NCBI GenBank assembly: GCA_964398915.1
Contig: CAYNOR010000001.1
Location: 248,001-312,000 of the forward strand
DNA from: Tichowtungia sp964398915
GTDB lineage: Bacteria > Verrucomicrobiota > Kiritimatiellia > Kiritimatiellales > Tichowtungiaceae
Reading direction: 5' to 3'
Length of the DNA stretch: 64,000 nt
Shown: positions 27,697-36,367 of the stretch, in pieces
Layout of the letters: each line of letters begins with the position of its first letter
Position numbering within the stretch: the stretch's first letter is position 1
Position numbers and translations under genes: made by a program
The notes under the pieces: model-generated
Database searches by the model: none
Seen by the model: only the letters and a program-made list of their open reading frames with translations
What the model was told of the DNA's origin: nothing

Positions 27697-28566
27697 TCAC
27701 CCCTCGTGCTTATAGAGGTGCACATCGCGTTGTGGAAAAGGAATCGAAAGCCCTTCGGCATCAAATCGTTTTTTAATCGCTTCGTTCATCGAGAAGAAAA
27801 CATTCCAGTAATCCTCAACCTTCACCCACGGGCGTACAGCAAAGTCGATGCTGCTTTCCGCCATCGCAGAAACGCCGACGAACGGTGCCGGGTCTTTCAA
27901 TACACGATGATCTTTTGTCAGCAGATCCATCAGAACTTCCTTCGCTTTATCAATACTGTCGCCGTAACTGATGCTGACCGTTAAATCAACACGACGGGTC
28001 CCTTCAGCGGAATAGTTGGTGATATTATCGCCCATCATTTTTGAGTTCGGCACAATCACCCGTTTGTTATCCGGTGTCGTCAGTGTTGTCGTAAAAATAT
28101 GAATCGCCTTTACCATACCGCTCACCCCGCCGCCATCAACGTAATCGCCGATTTTGAACGGCCGGAAAATAATAATCATCACGCCGGATGCAAAATTTGA
28201 AAGCGAACCCTGTAGCGCCAGACCGACGGCCAAGCCGGCGGCGCCCAGCACCGCAATAAATGAGGTCGTCTGCACGCCGAGCTGTCCCAGCGCCGCCAGT
28301 ACCACGAAAACCATCAGCGCCGCGAAGGTCATATTGACTGTAAATGTCACCAGTACCGGGTCAACATGAGCCTTGAGCATGGCTCTCTCGAGACCGTTTT
28401 GTACCTTCCTTGCAATCCAGCGACCGATTACAAAAATCAAAATCGCCGCAACCAGTTTCAGACCGAACCGGGTCAGCATATTCTGAACTGTCGTTATCCA
28501 CTCCGGCGTCGTATTAAACATCTGCTGCATACTGTTCATCGCGCTCTGTACTACATTCGTATCCAT
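27697..28566 (-). CDS. mscS: Small-conductance mechanosensitive channel (MscS family)
   Basis: 289-residue inner-membrane channel that opens on hypo-osmotic shock. Three membrane helices: about 30-48, 62-82 and the pore helix with the Gly/Ala pattern AAGLAVGLALQGSLSNFASGVMI. The beta domain follows (FKIGDYVDGGGVSGMVKAIHIFTTTLTTPDNKRVIVPNSKMMGDNITNYS), then an alpha/beta end. Length and motifs are those of E. coli-type MscS. Single gene; the tmRNA terminator lies upstream. Confidence 0.95.
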   Translation of the reverse strand: MDTNVVQSAMNSMQQMFNTTPEWITTVQNMLTRFGLKLVAAILIFVIGRWIARKVQNGLERAMLKAHVDPVLVTFTVNMTFAALMVFVVLAALGQLGVQTTSFIAVLGAAGLAVGLALQGSLSNFASGVMIIIFRPFKIGDYVDGGGVSGMVKAIHIFTTTLTTPDNKRVIVPNSKMMGDNITNYSAEGTRRVDLTVSISYGDSIDKAKEVLMDLLTKDHRVLKDPAPFVGVSAMAESSIDFAVRPWVKVEDYWNVFFSMNEAIKKRFDAEGLSIPFPQRDVHLYKHEG

Positions 28567-28653
28567 TCAGCCCCTCCTTGTTGTACTGAAAGGATATTGA
28601 GATCGGATGGCTTTGTCTTGCCTAATTTCATTGTGAAAATTGAATTACTGTAC

Positions 28654-28688
28654 AAAAAACCCCAGCCTCACGGGAACCATGAGGCCGG
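28654..28688 (-). terminator. Rho-independent terminator of tmRNA
   Basis: On the minus strand the stem CCGGCCTCA / TGAGGCTGG has one wobble. It is followed by GGTTTTTT, about 75 bp after the tmRNA 3' end. Confidence 0.85.
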
Positions 28689-28761
28689 GCGCATCTCCAT
28701 TTAAAAAGATCAGCTGTAAACCGGACCGTAGGTCTGAAGGGATTTTGGAAAGAGCCAAAAA

Positions 28762-29118
28762 TGGTGGAGGTGGGGGGAATCGAACCCCCGTCCGCCCAAG
28801 CGTCACAACAGCTTCTACGTGTGTAGTCTGCCTTTAAGGTCTCGCCTTCGCGACTGTCAGCAGACAGGGCCATCGCGAACGCCAGCATCCTGTTAGATTT
28901 CGCCCCGCAGCCCGTATGCCCGACGTTGGGACTATCCTGCTGTCGTCGTCTTCATCCCCTCAGCAGGTGTCAGGGGGAAGCCGTCGCGCCTTTATTTAGG
29001 CAGCGAGTGCGTACTGTTCGTTGGCACTTATTGTTTTTGCCGGAAGTTTAACGAGGCCAACCGACATCCTCGACACGCCACTGAAGCTTCAACTTAAACG
29101 TCGAAACCAGTCACCCCC
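28762..29118 (-). ncRNA. ssrA: tmRNA (SsrA)
   Basis: A 357-nt one-piece tmRNA that rescues stalled ribosomes. The 5' end GGGGGTGACTGGTTTCGAC and the 3' T-arm GGGGTTCGATTCCCCCCACC with encoded CCA at 28764-28762 form the tRNA-like part; the acceptor stem pairs GGGGGTG with CACCTCC. The reading frame resumes at GCA and encodes the tag AKTISANEQYALAA, then TAA. The ALAA end is the expected Clp/SspB degron. Downstream pseudoknot sequence is present. No SmpB gene is in the window. Confidence 0.97.
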
Positions 29119-29172
29119 GTTGTTTGAGGCATCGATATGATTGCATAACGCGAACAGAACGCAACCCCGCAT

Positions 29173-30954
29173 TTACGGAAGTCGCACGTTGATCTGATAG
29201 AAACTGCTGAATTCAGTACGATTCACGGTATCGGTATAACTCGCCTGCGGCCAAATCATATTGGTTGCCAGCGGCTGAAAACTATTCAACAGGTTGGTCG
29301 CCCGGTATACGCCATACACCCTCCCGGTGACTGCGCTCCACCGGATTATAAATCCGCCGTTCGTCGTATCGGGCGACTCCAAGGTATCGACCTTAAAAAA
29401 CGAAGCCCGATTTGTAGGATTCAACCCGGCGATATAAGCCTCCAGCACCGTATTGACGCCGTTCGACGCAAAAGCATTGGAGTCGGCGTTGGTTTTCCCG
29501 CCAAAGTATTGAAGCTCCCAGGTGTTTGGCAACCCGTCGTAATCCATATCAGGGGCCTCACGATACGCAGAAATCACAGCTCTTGTATTGCGAATCGTGC
29601 GGGCGTTGTCGCCATCCACCGCATGACCGGTCGCGTTTGTGCTGTTGCCCACATAGTAGTTCGTCGGATTAGAAAAGTATGCGACCCGCACGTACTCATT
29701 GGTTCCGTCGTTGTTCGCATCCTCATAGGTCATAACAGTGCAATAGCCCCGCTTGGGAGATGTAGCTTTCGTATCATCCCACTGCCAGCCGGCCGAATAC
29801 GTATAAACACCGCCACTCGTGCCGGGCTGAACTACCTGTGTTTTCGAATGGTGACAACCCATGTTGTGGCCCCATTCATGTACCACCGTATATGACGAGC
29901 CTGCACTTTGCTGCACCCGTGCAATACAGAACGCATAATCAGGAGAACCGTTTGTTCCAGTCAGTAGCCACCCCAATCCGCCGGCGTCGTCTGTCTTTTC
30001 CAGCAGACAGACTAAATCCGCCTTATACTGATCGCGTAGCGTCTGTACTTCATCCAATGAAACATATGCATCGCCAACGGAAGTAAGGTTGGTCAAATCT
30101 CTATAAATCCCCTGCTCCGTATAGCCCACCTCTTCGCTGTGAACCAGATTCAGGTAAACTTGAGTGTCCGAGTTGGTATGCGCGGTGTTGGCGCGCTGCA
30201 TCGCCCCGCCGATAACATTCTCAATTCCGTTATTCGTCGCCGCCCAGCTTTTCGCCGCCGGAGTGTAAACGATCATTACATCAATAATCGTTGATCCGGA
30301 GGGAGCCCCTGTTACCACACTCGAAGACATCACGCCCTGAGCCGAAAATGTTTCTGCGGCCGCATCGGGTACCGGCGCGATGTTCGGCTCGGCACCTTCG
30401 AGCACGTCGCTGTTGGCGCGATCAATCTCGACTGCATAATACAAACCCTCTCGGTGCTCGATAGAAAACGCTGTGCCGTCGGAAACCTCAACGGAAGCGG
30501 CCAATTCTCCGTGAAAATACGAAAGGTAAGCTATGCCCTGCCCGTCCGGTAAATGAGCCGTCATCCCGACCGCGCCGTTCGGATAGCGGGTTACGTTGCT
30601 GATTTCAGCTTTAAAAACCGCATCGTTAAACAGGGCCAGCTCGATGTGGTCGCCCGCTTTCAGAACCGGTTCCGGTGTCATCCAGGCCAGATCAGGGAAA
30701 ATTTTGCGCACTCGTTTCGCGGCGGGAGTACGGCTTGTCCACGGAATATCTGTCGCCTCCCCGCCGCAAATCAGCGGGATTGACTCAGAGATGCCGTCCC
30801 CCGTCCCGGCGGGCAATACTCCGGAAGCTACAGTTTCCGAAGCGGCTTTTTCTTGCGGAGCGGCACTGCGTCGCAAAAGCAAAAACCCAACGGCGCAAAC
30901 AGCCAGAATTAATAGAACTGTTTTAAAATTCTTCACTGACCAAAAGGGTACCAA
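29173..30954 (-). CDS. Secreted zinc metallopeptidase (HEXXHXXGXXH, reprolysin/M12-like)
   Basis: A 593-residue exported protease. N-terminal signal anchor (VKNFKTVLLILAVCAVGFLLL); a propeptide-like beta region; then the catalytic domain starting near DVMIVYTPAAKSW, with the metzincin site VVHEWGHNMGCHHSKTQ (HEWGHNMGCHH fits HEXXHXXGXXH) and YSAGWQWDD. The C-terminal part includes DYDGLPNTWELQYFGG and a fibronectin-like or beta-sandwich domain ending SFYQINVRLP. The substrate is unknown; extracellular protein degradation is the natural guess. Stop lies 55 bp upstream of tmRNA on the same strand. Confidence 0.85.
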   Translation of the reverse strand: MVPFWSVKNFKTVLLILAVCAVGFLLLRRSAAPQEKAASETVASGVLPAGTGDGISESIPLICGGEATDIPWTSRTPAAKRVRKIFPDLAWMTPEPVLKAGDHIELALFNDAVFKAEISNVTRYPNGAVGMTAHLPDGQGIAYLSYFHGELAASVEVSDGTAFSIEHREGLYYAVEIDRANSDVLEGAEPNIAPVPDAAAETFSAQGVMSSSVVTGAPSGSTIIDVMIVYTPAAKSWAATNNGIENVIGGAMQRANTAHTNSDTQVYLNLVHSEEVGYTEQGIYRDLTNLTSVGDAYVSLDEVQTLRDQYKADLVCLLEKTDDAGGLGWLLTGTNGSPDYAFCIARVQQSAGSSYTVVHEWGHNMGCHHSKTQVVQPGTSGGVYTYSAGWQWDDTKATSPKRGYCTVMTYEDANNDGTNEYVRVAYFSNPTNYYVGNSTNATGHAVDGDNARTIRNTRAVISAYREAPDMDYDGLPNTWELQYFGGKTNADSNAFASNGVNTVLEAYIAGLNPTNRASFFKVDTLESPDTTNGGFIIRWSAVTGRVYGVYRATNLLNSFQPLATNMIWPQASYTDTVNRTEFSSFYQINVRLP

Positions 30955-30986
30955 ATCAGCCCCGCAAATGAAACCCCCTCTGCCGA

Positions 30987-31766
30987 CTATCTTCCCGGAA
31001 AGGCGGACTCTTCGACCTCTTTTTTATAAGCCGCCAGCGCGCGTTGAACCTGCGGCCTGAGATCGGAAAACTTTTTAACAAAACCGGGAACGTGGCCGTG
31101 ACCCAATCCGAGTAGATCGGTGAAAACCAGCACCTGTCCGTCGCAATGCGCTCCCGCACCGATTCCAATGGTTGGAACTGTCAGCGCGGCGGTAAGTTTC
31201 TGCGCCAGCTCCGCCGGTACACACTCCAGCACAATGGCAAAAACGCCGGCCTGTTCGAGCGCCATGGCGTCGTCCATCAGCTTGCGGGCCGACTCATCGG
31301 TCTTCCCCTGCATTTTATAGCCGGTTTCCTTCACGCTCTGCGGGAGCAGTCCGATATGCCCGAGCACCGGAATCCCGTTGGCAACCAGCCTCTCAATCAA
31401 ATCCGCCCGCATTACACCGCCTTCAATTTTTACGGCATCCGCACGGCCCTCTTTGATAAACCGTCCGGCATTCTCCAGCGCATGCTCCAGCGTTCCCTGA
31501 TAAGACATAAACGGCATATCGGCAACGATCAGCGCCTCCTTCACGCCGCGCGCAACGGCCGCCGTATGGTGTACCATTTCGTCCATCGTCACCGGCAACG
31601 TCGTTTCGTAACCGAGCACTGTATTCGCCAGCGAATCGCCGACCAGCACCAGCGGAATGCCCGCCTCATCCACATAGCGTGCCGTCAGATAATCGTACGC
31701 CGTCAGCGTCGCAATCTTCCGCCCGCCCTTCATTGCCTTAATTTTTACTGCTGTCTGCTTCATCAT
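30987..31766 (-). CDS. panB: PanB, ketopantoate hydroxymethyltransferase
   Basis: First step of pantothenate (vitamin B5 / CoA) synthesis: adds a hydroxymethyl group from methylene-tetrahydrofolate to 2-oxoisovalerate. 259 residues, full length. Seen: KIATLTAYDYLTARYVDEAG, VLVGDSLANTVLGYETTLPVTMDEMVHHTAAVARG, AVKIEGG, PVLGHIGLLPQSV, TIGIGAGAHCDGQVLVFTDLLG. The start overlaps the stop of a small upstream gene by four bases (ATGA at 31763). No panC or panD is in the window. Confidence 0.96.
   Translation of the reverse strand: MMKQTAVKIKAMKGGRKIATLTAYDYLTARYVDEAGIPLVLVGDSLANTVLGYETTLPVTMDEMVHHTAAVARGVKEALIVADMPFMSYQGTLEHALENAGRFIKEGRADAVKIEGGVMRADLIERLVANGIPVLGHIGLLPQSVKETGYKMQGKTDESARKLMDDAMALEQAGVFAIVLECVPAELAQKLTAALTVPTIGIGAGAHCDGQVLVFTDLLGLGHGHVPGFVKKFSDLRPQVQRALAAYKKEVEESAFPGR
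31163..31177. other. TTCCAATGGTTGGAA inside panB
   Basis: The same 15-bp palindrome as at nadB occurs within the panB coding sequence, where it encodes the conserved VPTIGIG stretch. I regard it as chance, not a control site, but a regulator recognising the palindrome could also bind here. Confidence 0.3.
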
Positions 31767-32014
31767 TTACCTTTGGGGCCCTCAGGGCTTTTGGGGTCAC
31801 CCTTGATTTTTGATATCTTGGTTTTCATTTCAAAAAGAATGTCTTCGCCTGCCTGATCAGCGACCCGAATGCTCCGCGAAACAGCCTCCATATTCCCATC
31901 TTTAACGAACACATCAATCCAGAAATTGCCCCCGCTGATTTCCGGCGTTACCGCTACGCTGTTACTGACATAGAAATGCCCCCGGCGATTGTCAGTTCCT
32001 GCGGCTTTGTTCAC
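31763..32014 (-). CDS. Small hypothetical protein upstream of panB
   Basis: About 83 residues from a GTG at 32014 preceded by AAGGAT; a TTG at 32038 would add eight residues. Beta-rich middle (HFYVSNSVAVTPEISGGNFWIDVFVKDG) and a lysine/proline-rich tail ending in GPKGK. No signal peptide, no recognised family. It looks like a single beta domain or a remnant of a larger protein. Its stop overlaps the panB start, suggesting coupled translation. Confidence 0.45.
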   Translation of the reverse strand: MNKAAGTDNRRGHFYVSNSVAVTPEISGGNFWIDVFVKDGNMEAVSRSIRVADQAGEDILFEMKTKISKIKGDPKSPEGPKGK

Positions 32015-32142
32015 ATATCCTTGTCCTTGAATGCGCAAGGTACTTCGTCAATTTTATGCTTTACCGGATATAAAACTGCGGGCATTTTAAGCGGGCTACT
32101 AAAAACTAATGGATTTAATCATCCAAACAATCAGGAGCCGCC

Positions 32143-32610
32143 ATGATCTTCGATAACATCAAAAACCACACACTCTACCCGTTCGGCCCAGCCTGGAAAA
32201 CCGCGTTCGATTTCCTGAAAACCCTTGTGCCGGACTCTGAACTCGGCAAGCGTCTGATTCAAGGTGACGTCCTGTATGCCGGCGTAGACTGCTACGAAAC
32301 CAAATCCCGCGAAATTGCCAAGCTGGAGACTCACCGAAGATACGTGGATATTCAGGTGCTTCTTAGCGGCACGGAAGCGGTTGAGATTTTCCCGAAACAG
32401 GAGCTGACCGTCAGTCAGCCCTACAATCCTGAAAGGGATGTGGAGTTCTATCAGGTTCCCGCAAAACCCGCCGCGACAGTTACTCTGACCCCCGGAAAGT
32501 TTCTGGTCTTTTTTCCGGAAGACGCCCACATGCCCAGCCTGATGACCGGCAGCACTCCGCAACCGGTCAAAAAGGTGGTGATCAAAGTGGCTGTCGATCT
32601 GCTGAAGTAG
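32143..32610 (+). CDS. YhcH/YjgK/YiaL family protein
   Basis: 155-residue cupin-like protein of the YhcH/YjgK/YiaL family (once called the beta subunit of evolved beta-galactosidase), linked to sialic-acid and other sugar metabolism. Characteristic residues: ETKSREIAKLETHRRYVDIQVLLSGTE, VEFYQVP, FLVFFPEDAHMPSLMTG, VKKVVIKVAV. It is the only plus-strand gene here, with no sugar operon around it; the substrate is unknown. SD AGGAG lies eight bases before the ATG. Confidence 0.9.
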   Translation: MIFDNIKNHTLYPFGPAWKTAFDFLKTLVPDSELGKRLIQGDVLYAGVDCYETKSREIAKLETHRRYVDIQVLLSGTEAVEIFPKQELTVSQPYNPERDVEFYQVPAKPAATVTLTPGKFLVFFPEDAHMPSLMTGSTPQPVKKVVIKVAVDLLK

Positions 32611-32617
32611 CACCGCG

Positions 32618-32992
32618 TTATTTCTTTTGATACCACTTGCCTTCGGTGCCCTGCAGCCAGTCGCCGGGAGCGGCCTGTTCAACAATCTGCAAAGCACGGC
32701 GGGTCGCCACGGTGACAACACTGGCGCCTGACCCGCGGGCGATCTCGGCATAAACCGCTTTCCGGTCGACGTTCTCGGCATCCACCAGGGCTTTATCTGC
32801 CGCGCTTTCTTTGACAAGACCCAGTAGGCCATTGGCCTTTTCACCGATTACACCGCCCGTTTTAAGAGCACGGATTTGCGGAGCCCGCTGAATCATGCGC
32901 TCTTTTTCACCTTCGGCAGACGCAAGCGCGGCGCACGAAAGCAGCAGTACAATCATTGAGAACAATTTAAACTGTTTAGCTGTTTTTTTCAT
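32618..32992 (-). CDS. ydbL: YdbL family (DUF1318) periplasmic protein
   Basis: 124 residues with a signal peptide (FKLFSMIVLLLSCAALASA) and a DUF1318-like core: RAPQIRALKTGGVIGEKANGLLGLV, ENVDRKAVYAEIARGSG, and the end QAAPGDWLQGTEGKWYQKK. In E. coli, YdbL is encoded with YdbH and YnbE, which bridge the inner and outer membranes in phospholipid transport. The three genes are in the same order here. It converges with the YhcH-family gene, leaving only seven bases between their stops. Confidence 0.88.
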   Translation of the reverse strand: MKKTAKQFKLFSMIVLLLSCAALASAEGEKERMIQRAPQIRALKTGGVIGEKANGLLGLVKESAADKALVDAENVDRKAVYAEIARGSGASVVTVATRRALQIVEQAAPGDWLQGTEGKWYQKK

Positions 32993-33016
32993 GGGATTCC
33001 TCCTTGGATTTAAATT

Positions 33017-33223
33017 TTACTTTTTCTGCTGGGGCTCTGCCTTGGCGGCGGCCTGATCAATGTCGCCGAAGAAATTATCCAGCTCGCGATCAATCTTGAG
33101 ATTGATGTCGAGTGTGATGTGAATGGGTTTTACCTCGTGTGTCATGTCGATTCGATGTCTGGAGTAGCATCCCGTTGAGGCCAGCAGCAGTGCCAGTCCG
33201 GTCCATACCATTCGTTTACTCAT
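33017..33223 (-). CDS. ynbE: YnbE-like small lipoprotein
   Basis: 68 residues: signal with lipobox (LALLLASTGC), then VKPIHITLDINLKIDRELDNFFGDID. The P-I-x-I-x-x-x-I-N-x-K-I-D-x-E-L pattern matches YnbE, the outer-membrane lipoprotein that stacks with YdbH. It lies 18 bp after ydbH and 24 bp before ydbL, so one operon. Confidence 0.88.
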   Translation of the reverse strand: MSKRMVWTGLALLLASTGCYSRHRIDMTHEVKPIHITLDINLKIDRELDNFFGDIDQAAAKAEPQQKK

Positions 33224-33241
33224 GAAGATCTCCTTATCTTG

Positions 33242-34795
33242 CTACAGCTTTCCTTTGAACAGGCTCCACTGCTTGTTGATACCCGAAGCATAACAGAGCA
33301 ACTGGTTCAGCGGAACGGTTAAATTCAGTGTGAAATTCATCGGCTGGCGAATACCGCGGCCCGGCCGTAACTCCACCTTCACATAGGAGCCGCTGCGGGA
33401 ATCATATTCATAAGGCAGCACATTAACGGGCTGCCCCGCGGCTTCAATTGCTATGCGCAGATTTTCACCTTCGCTGTTGAGCGTCATCGTGATCCAGTCG
33501 TAGTTGAATGAAGCGAGCGCCGCCGTAATCAGTCCAATCTGACCTTCCTCGAGAGAGCCGGGCGGGAGAAGACTGGCGGCAACCTGCGCATCACCAAACG
33601 AAAACGTTCCGCCCCTGCCCGGTGTGGTAAACAGGAATCCGCGGTCAATACTCACCCCGGCCTTTGTCCACTGCACCGGCAGACGCCCGTTCAGCTCGCC
33701 GCCCGCCGAAAATCCGGTCAGACCGCAGGCGGCAAGCACCTGCTCCAGCGAAAGGCGGTCGCAAAAAAGCCGGGCGGAAACATTCGTGGAATCCGGCGCA
33801 AAACGTGCGCTGTACAAATTCACCCGGCCTCCGCACCAGTTGAATTCGAGGTCTTCAATAAAAACAGTCGAATCCGGATCCATCTGATAATGCATCCGAA
33901 TCTGCTCAAGCTTCAGTTTGCCAATCGACAGACTGTCCGCCGTTAAACTCTGTCCCGGCTGCGAGCGCAACTCACCCGGAAACCGCATTGTGCAGGAGGT
34001 GTACAGGTTGCTGAGACTGAGACTGTGCGCTGGAACTTCAAGACTTCCGACCGCCAATGAAAGTACAGCCTCCGCACCGGACTTGCTGCCGGAAAGTTCC
34101 GCTTGAACCAGCCCGTCCGCAAGTAAATCATCCGCGCCGGGAACCAGTCCGCCCAGCTGAACCGGCGATCCGTCGGCCGCGGTTAAGGGAATCTGCACCG
34201 TACACATCCAGACCGGATTCGTCGGCAGACCGGCGACCTGCGAATTGACCGATGCGTGAAGCAATCCGTCCTGTAGCGGAATCTCTGCGGACAGTGCACC
34301 GGCGGTTCCGGTGAGGCGCGCCGTTGCGATAAACGGCCCGGCGCTTAACATACCGTAACGTATGCGGGAAAACTGCGCCGAGATATCCGTATTTAAACCG
34401 CCGCTGGAAAAACGGATGTCGCGGGCCGTGATATCAGATTCAAACGCAATCTCCGGGCCGGAAATAATCTGTCCGCGCACCAGCGGAATCCGCCGATGCA
34501 TCAGCGTCCAAAGATTATAAAACGCTTCGACACGGGATACCTGCACGGTGCGTCCGCCGCCTGCATCGACCGGCAGATTACCGGCGACCAGACCGGTATA
34601 ACGCAACTCAGTGAGATGCCCTGATTTTACCGGACATTCGGGCGCGGGAAACCAATGCGGCAGAACAACGCGATTCACTACCCATTTAACCGCACCCGGC
34701 AGCAGCACAAAAAACAGCAGCAGGACTCCTGTCGCGACCAGAAAATTCCGGAAATGACGTTTGGTCGATATCCTTTTGCTTTGCATATCATTCAT
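33242..34795 (-). CDS. ydbH: YdbH-like intermembrane (AsmA/TamB-type) protein
   Basis: About 517 residues from the ATG at 34795; in-frame starts reach 34849 (TTG) but lack ribosome sites. One N-terminal membrane helix (FLVATGVLLLFFVLLPGAVKWVV), then a long all-beta, repetitive periplasmic part typical of AsmA-like bridge proteins. The C-terminus (GRGIRQPMNFTLNLTVPLNQLLCYA) matches the region of YdbH that contacts YnbE. It is shorter than E. coli YdbH (about 880). Probable role: lipid transport to the outer membrane with YnbE and YdbL. Identification rests strongly on the operon. Confidence 0.82.
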   Translation of the reverse strand: MNDMQSKRISTKRHFRNFLVATGVLLLFFVLLPGAVKWVVNRVVLPHWFPAPECPVKSGHLTELRYTGLVAGNLPVDAGGGRTVQVSRVEAFYNLWTLMHRRIPLVRGQIISGPEIAFESDITARDIRFSSGGLNTDISAQFSRIRYGMLSAGPFIATARLTGTAGALSAEIPLQDGLLHASVNSQVAGLPTNPVWMCTVQIPLTAADGSPVQLGGLVPGADDLLADGLVQAELSGSKSGAEAVLSLAVGSLEVPAHSLSLSNLYTSCTMRFPGELRSQPGQSLTADSLSIGKLKLEQIRMHYQMDPDSTVFIEDLEFNWCGGRVNLYSARFAPDSTNVSARLFCDRLSLEQVLAACGLTGFSAGGELNGRLPVQWTKAGVSIDRGFLFTTPGRGGTFSFGDAQVAASLLPPGSLEEGQIGLITAALASFNYDWITMTLNSEGENLRIAIEAAGQPVNVLPYEYDSRSGSYVKVELRPGRGIRQPMNFTLNLTVPLNQLLCYASGINKQWSLFKGKL

Positions 34796-34925
34796 AACTT
34801 CAGGTGGACAGGTCGGTTTCCTTTTAAATTCCATCACGGGCCGCGCCAAACGGGCCGGTCGCCGCGACGATCAAACATAGCATCCGTTTCGTCATCGCAT
34901 TCTCCCGTCTTGAATATTCCTTGTG

Positions 34926-35678
34926 CTACCAGAACCAGTAAGCGCCGGTATGGACGGCATACCAGCCGAGCAATCCGTTGGTAAAAGCGTGGGCCAGGAT
35001 GGCGGCCCAGATATCGCGGGTTTTCACCATCAGCCAGGTGAACATCAGCCCGCAGAGAAACCCCATCACCCATTCGTTATGTTCGAGCGCAAAGATCGCC
35101 GCAATGAGAATACACATCTTCGTATCCATCACGCCGATATCTTTTTTAAAGAAGGGACTGCCCTGCATCCAGCGGTAGAGAAACCCGCGGAACATAAATT
35201 CTTCAATCGCGCCAATCACCAGCGTGGTGCCGAGCATATGCGCCCAGAAAAGCGGCCAGCCAGTGGTGCGCGGATCGTAGTGATGAAGTCCGTTGGCCCC
35301 CATCTCGAGCGGTTCACGCAGTTTTCCAAAACGCATCATCTCTACAAAATAGCGTTCGTAAAACTCGCTGACCTTCGGGAAGGCGCTTTTGAAAAATTCC
35401 GACTCAAGCCCGACCCAAAAGACAAACACCAGCAGGCCGACCGCCAGAGCCAGCGGAACATTTTTGAGTTTCGGCGGCGTGTACCAGCGCCACGGCCGAA
35501 AAATAAAAAGCAAAATCAGTCCGCCGATTGTCTGATACAGGTAACGCATACCGGACGGATCGCCGAGAACCGACATCATCAAAAGCCAGACCATAAACGG
35601 AACCGTATGCGCCCAGACAGCCTTTGAATTTTCCTTATCCAGCTCGGGAGTCCAATCGGCTTTGGGGTTTGCAGACAT
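34926..35678 (-). CDS. CAAX-type (CPBP) intramembrane protease, PEP-CTERM-associated type
   Basis: 250 residues, six to eight membrane helices. CPBP/ABI motifs: EE-x3-R (IEEFMFRGFLYRW), H in ALEHNEWVMGF, and H-x3-N (AAILAHAFTNGLLG). The overall layout, including the AFPKVSEFYERYF stretch, resembles the CAAX-protease-related proteins often found in exosortase/PEP-CTERM genomes, which fits the PEP-CTERM protein at 1.6 kb. Exact substrate unknown. Upstream of the TspO gene on the same strand by 78 bp. Confidence 0.85.
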   Translation of the reverse strand: MSANPKADWTPELDKENSKAVWAHTVPFMVWLLMMSVLGDPSGMRYLYQTIGGLILLFIFRPWRWYTPPKLKNVPLALAVGLLVFVFWVGLESEFFKSAFPKVSEFYERYFVEMMRFGKLREPLEMGANGLHHYDPRTTGWPLFWAHMLGTTLVIGAIEEFMFRGFLYRWMQGSPFFKKDIGVMDTKMCILIAAIFALEHNEWVMGFLCGLMFTWLMVKTRDIWAAILAHAFTNGLLGWYAVHTGAYWFW

Positions 35679-35755
35679 GAGCTGAAACTAGCGGAAGAGG
35701 CTCTTTTCGGAAAGAAAAAATCTGCTGTGCTTCAGGCGGCTTTCCCCGTATTTCT

Positions 35756-36214
35756 CTAATTGACCACCATAATCGCCGCATTAAGCGCCCCGGCGAATGA
35801 AACCCAGAGAAAGTACGGGAGCAGCGACCACGCCGCCAAACGGCTCCGCTGACTGAACAGACCGATGCAAAGGAGAATCAGAAACCACAGCAGAATCAGC
35901 GAGGCCATCGCCCAGTCCGGACGGTGCAGGCCGAAGAAAAGCGGACTCCAGAGCGCGTTCATGAAAAGCTGCGCGCCCCAGATTGTGAACACGATGCGCC
36001 GGTCTTCAGGTCTGCCGCGTATCCATGCGAGATATCCAGCCAGCCCGATGGTGGTGTAAAGAAACGTCCAAACCGGGCCAAAGAGCCAGCTCGGCGGATT
36101 CCAAAGCGGTTTATTGAGTGCTTCATACCAGCCGCCGGTCTGCACAAACACCGCGCCGAGCGACGGCAGAAACGCGATAATAATAAACAGCAGGAACGTT
36201 CCAAGCTTCTTCAT
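35756..36214 (-). CDS. tspO: TspO/MBR family membrane protein
   Basis: 152-residue, five-helix tryptophan-rich protein that binds porphyrins and other hydrophobic ligands. Motifs: GGWYEALNKPLWNPPSWLFGPVWTFLYTTIGLAGYLAW, GAQLFMNALWSPLFFGLHRPDWA. Family identification is secure; physiological role in this organism unknown. Confidence 0.94.
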   Translation of the reverse strand: MKKLGTFLLFIIIAFLPSLGAVFVQTGGWYEALNKPLWNPPSWLFGPVWTFLYTTIGLAGYLAWIRGRPEDRRIVFTIWGAQLFMNALWSPLFFGLHRPDWAMASLILLWFLILLCIGLFSQRSRLAAWSLLPYFLWVSFAGALNAAIMVVN

Positions 36215-36266
36215 GGCGGCAGACTATATCAACACCGCAGAATCCGGAAGCTGTTTTCTTCATGCA

Positions 36267-36315
36267 AGGCCGGCAGGATGCCGGCGATACGTACCGCAGG
36301 CATCCTGCCTGCCTT
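36267..36315. repeat. Bipartite palindromic repeat (REP-like), copy 2
   Basis: AGGCCGGCAGGATGCCGGCG faces GCAGGCATCCTGCCTGCC across a ~10-bp spacer, upstream of rlmN. Same design as the element at 4602-4654, with GGATGCC in place of GGAAGCC. Confidence 0.65.
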
Positions 36316-36367
36316 GACCCGCCTTTGAAAGCGACACTGGCTCGACCTTGTGCTACATCCTCACGTC

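Noticed and set aside
28628..28888. Minus-strand frame across the tmRNA 3' part
   Set aside because: It lies on the tmRNA and its T-arm; not a protein gene.
31163..31177. TTCCAATGGTTGGAA inside panB as a regulatory site
   Set aside because: It encodes the conserved VPTIGIG residues and is far from any start codon; most likely chance.
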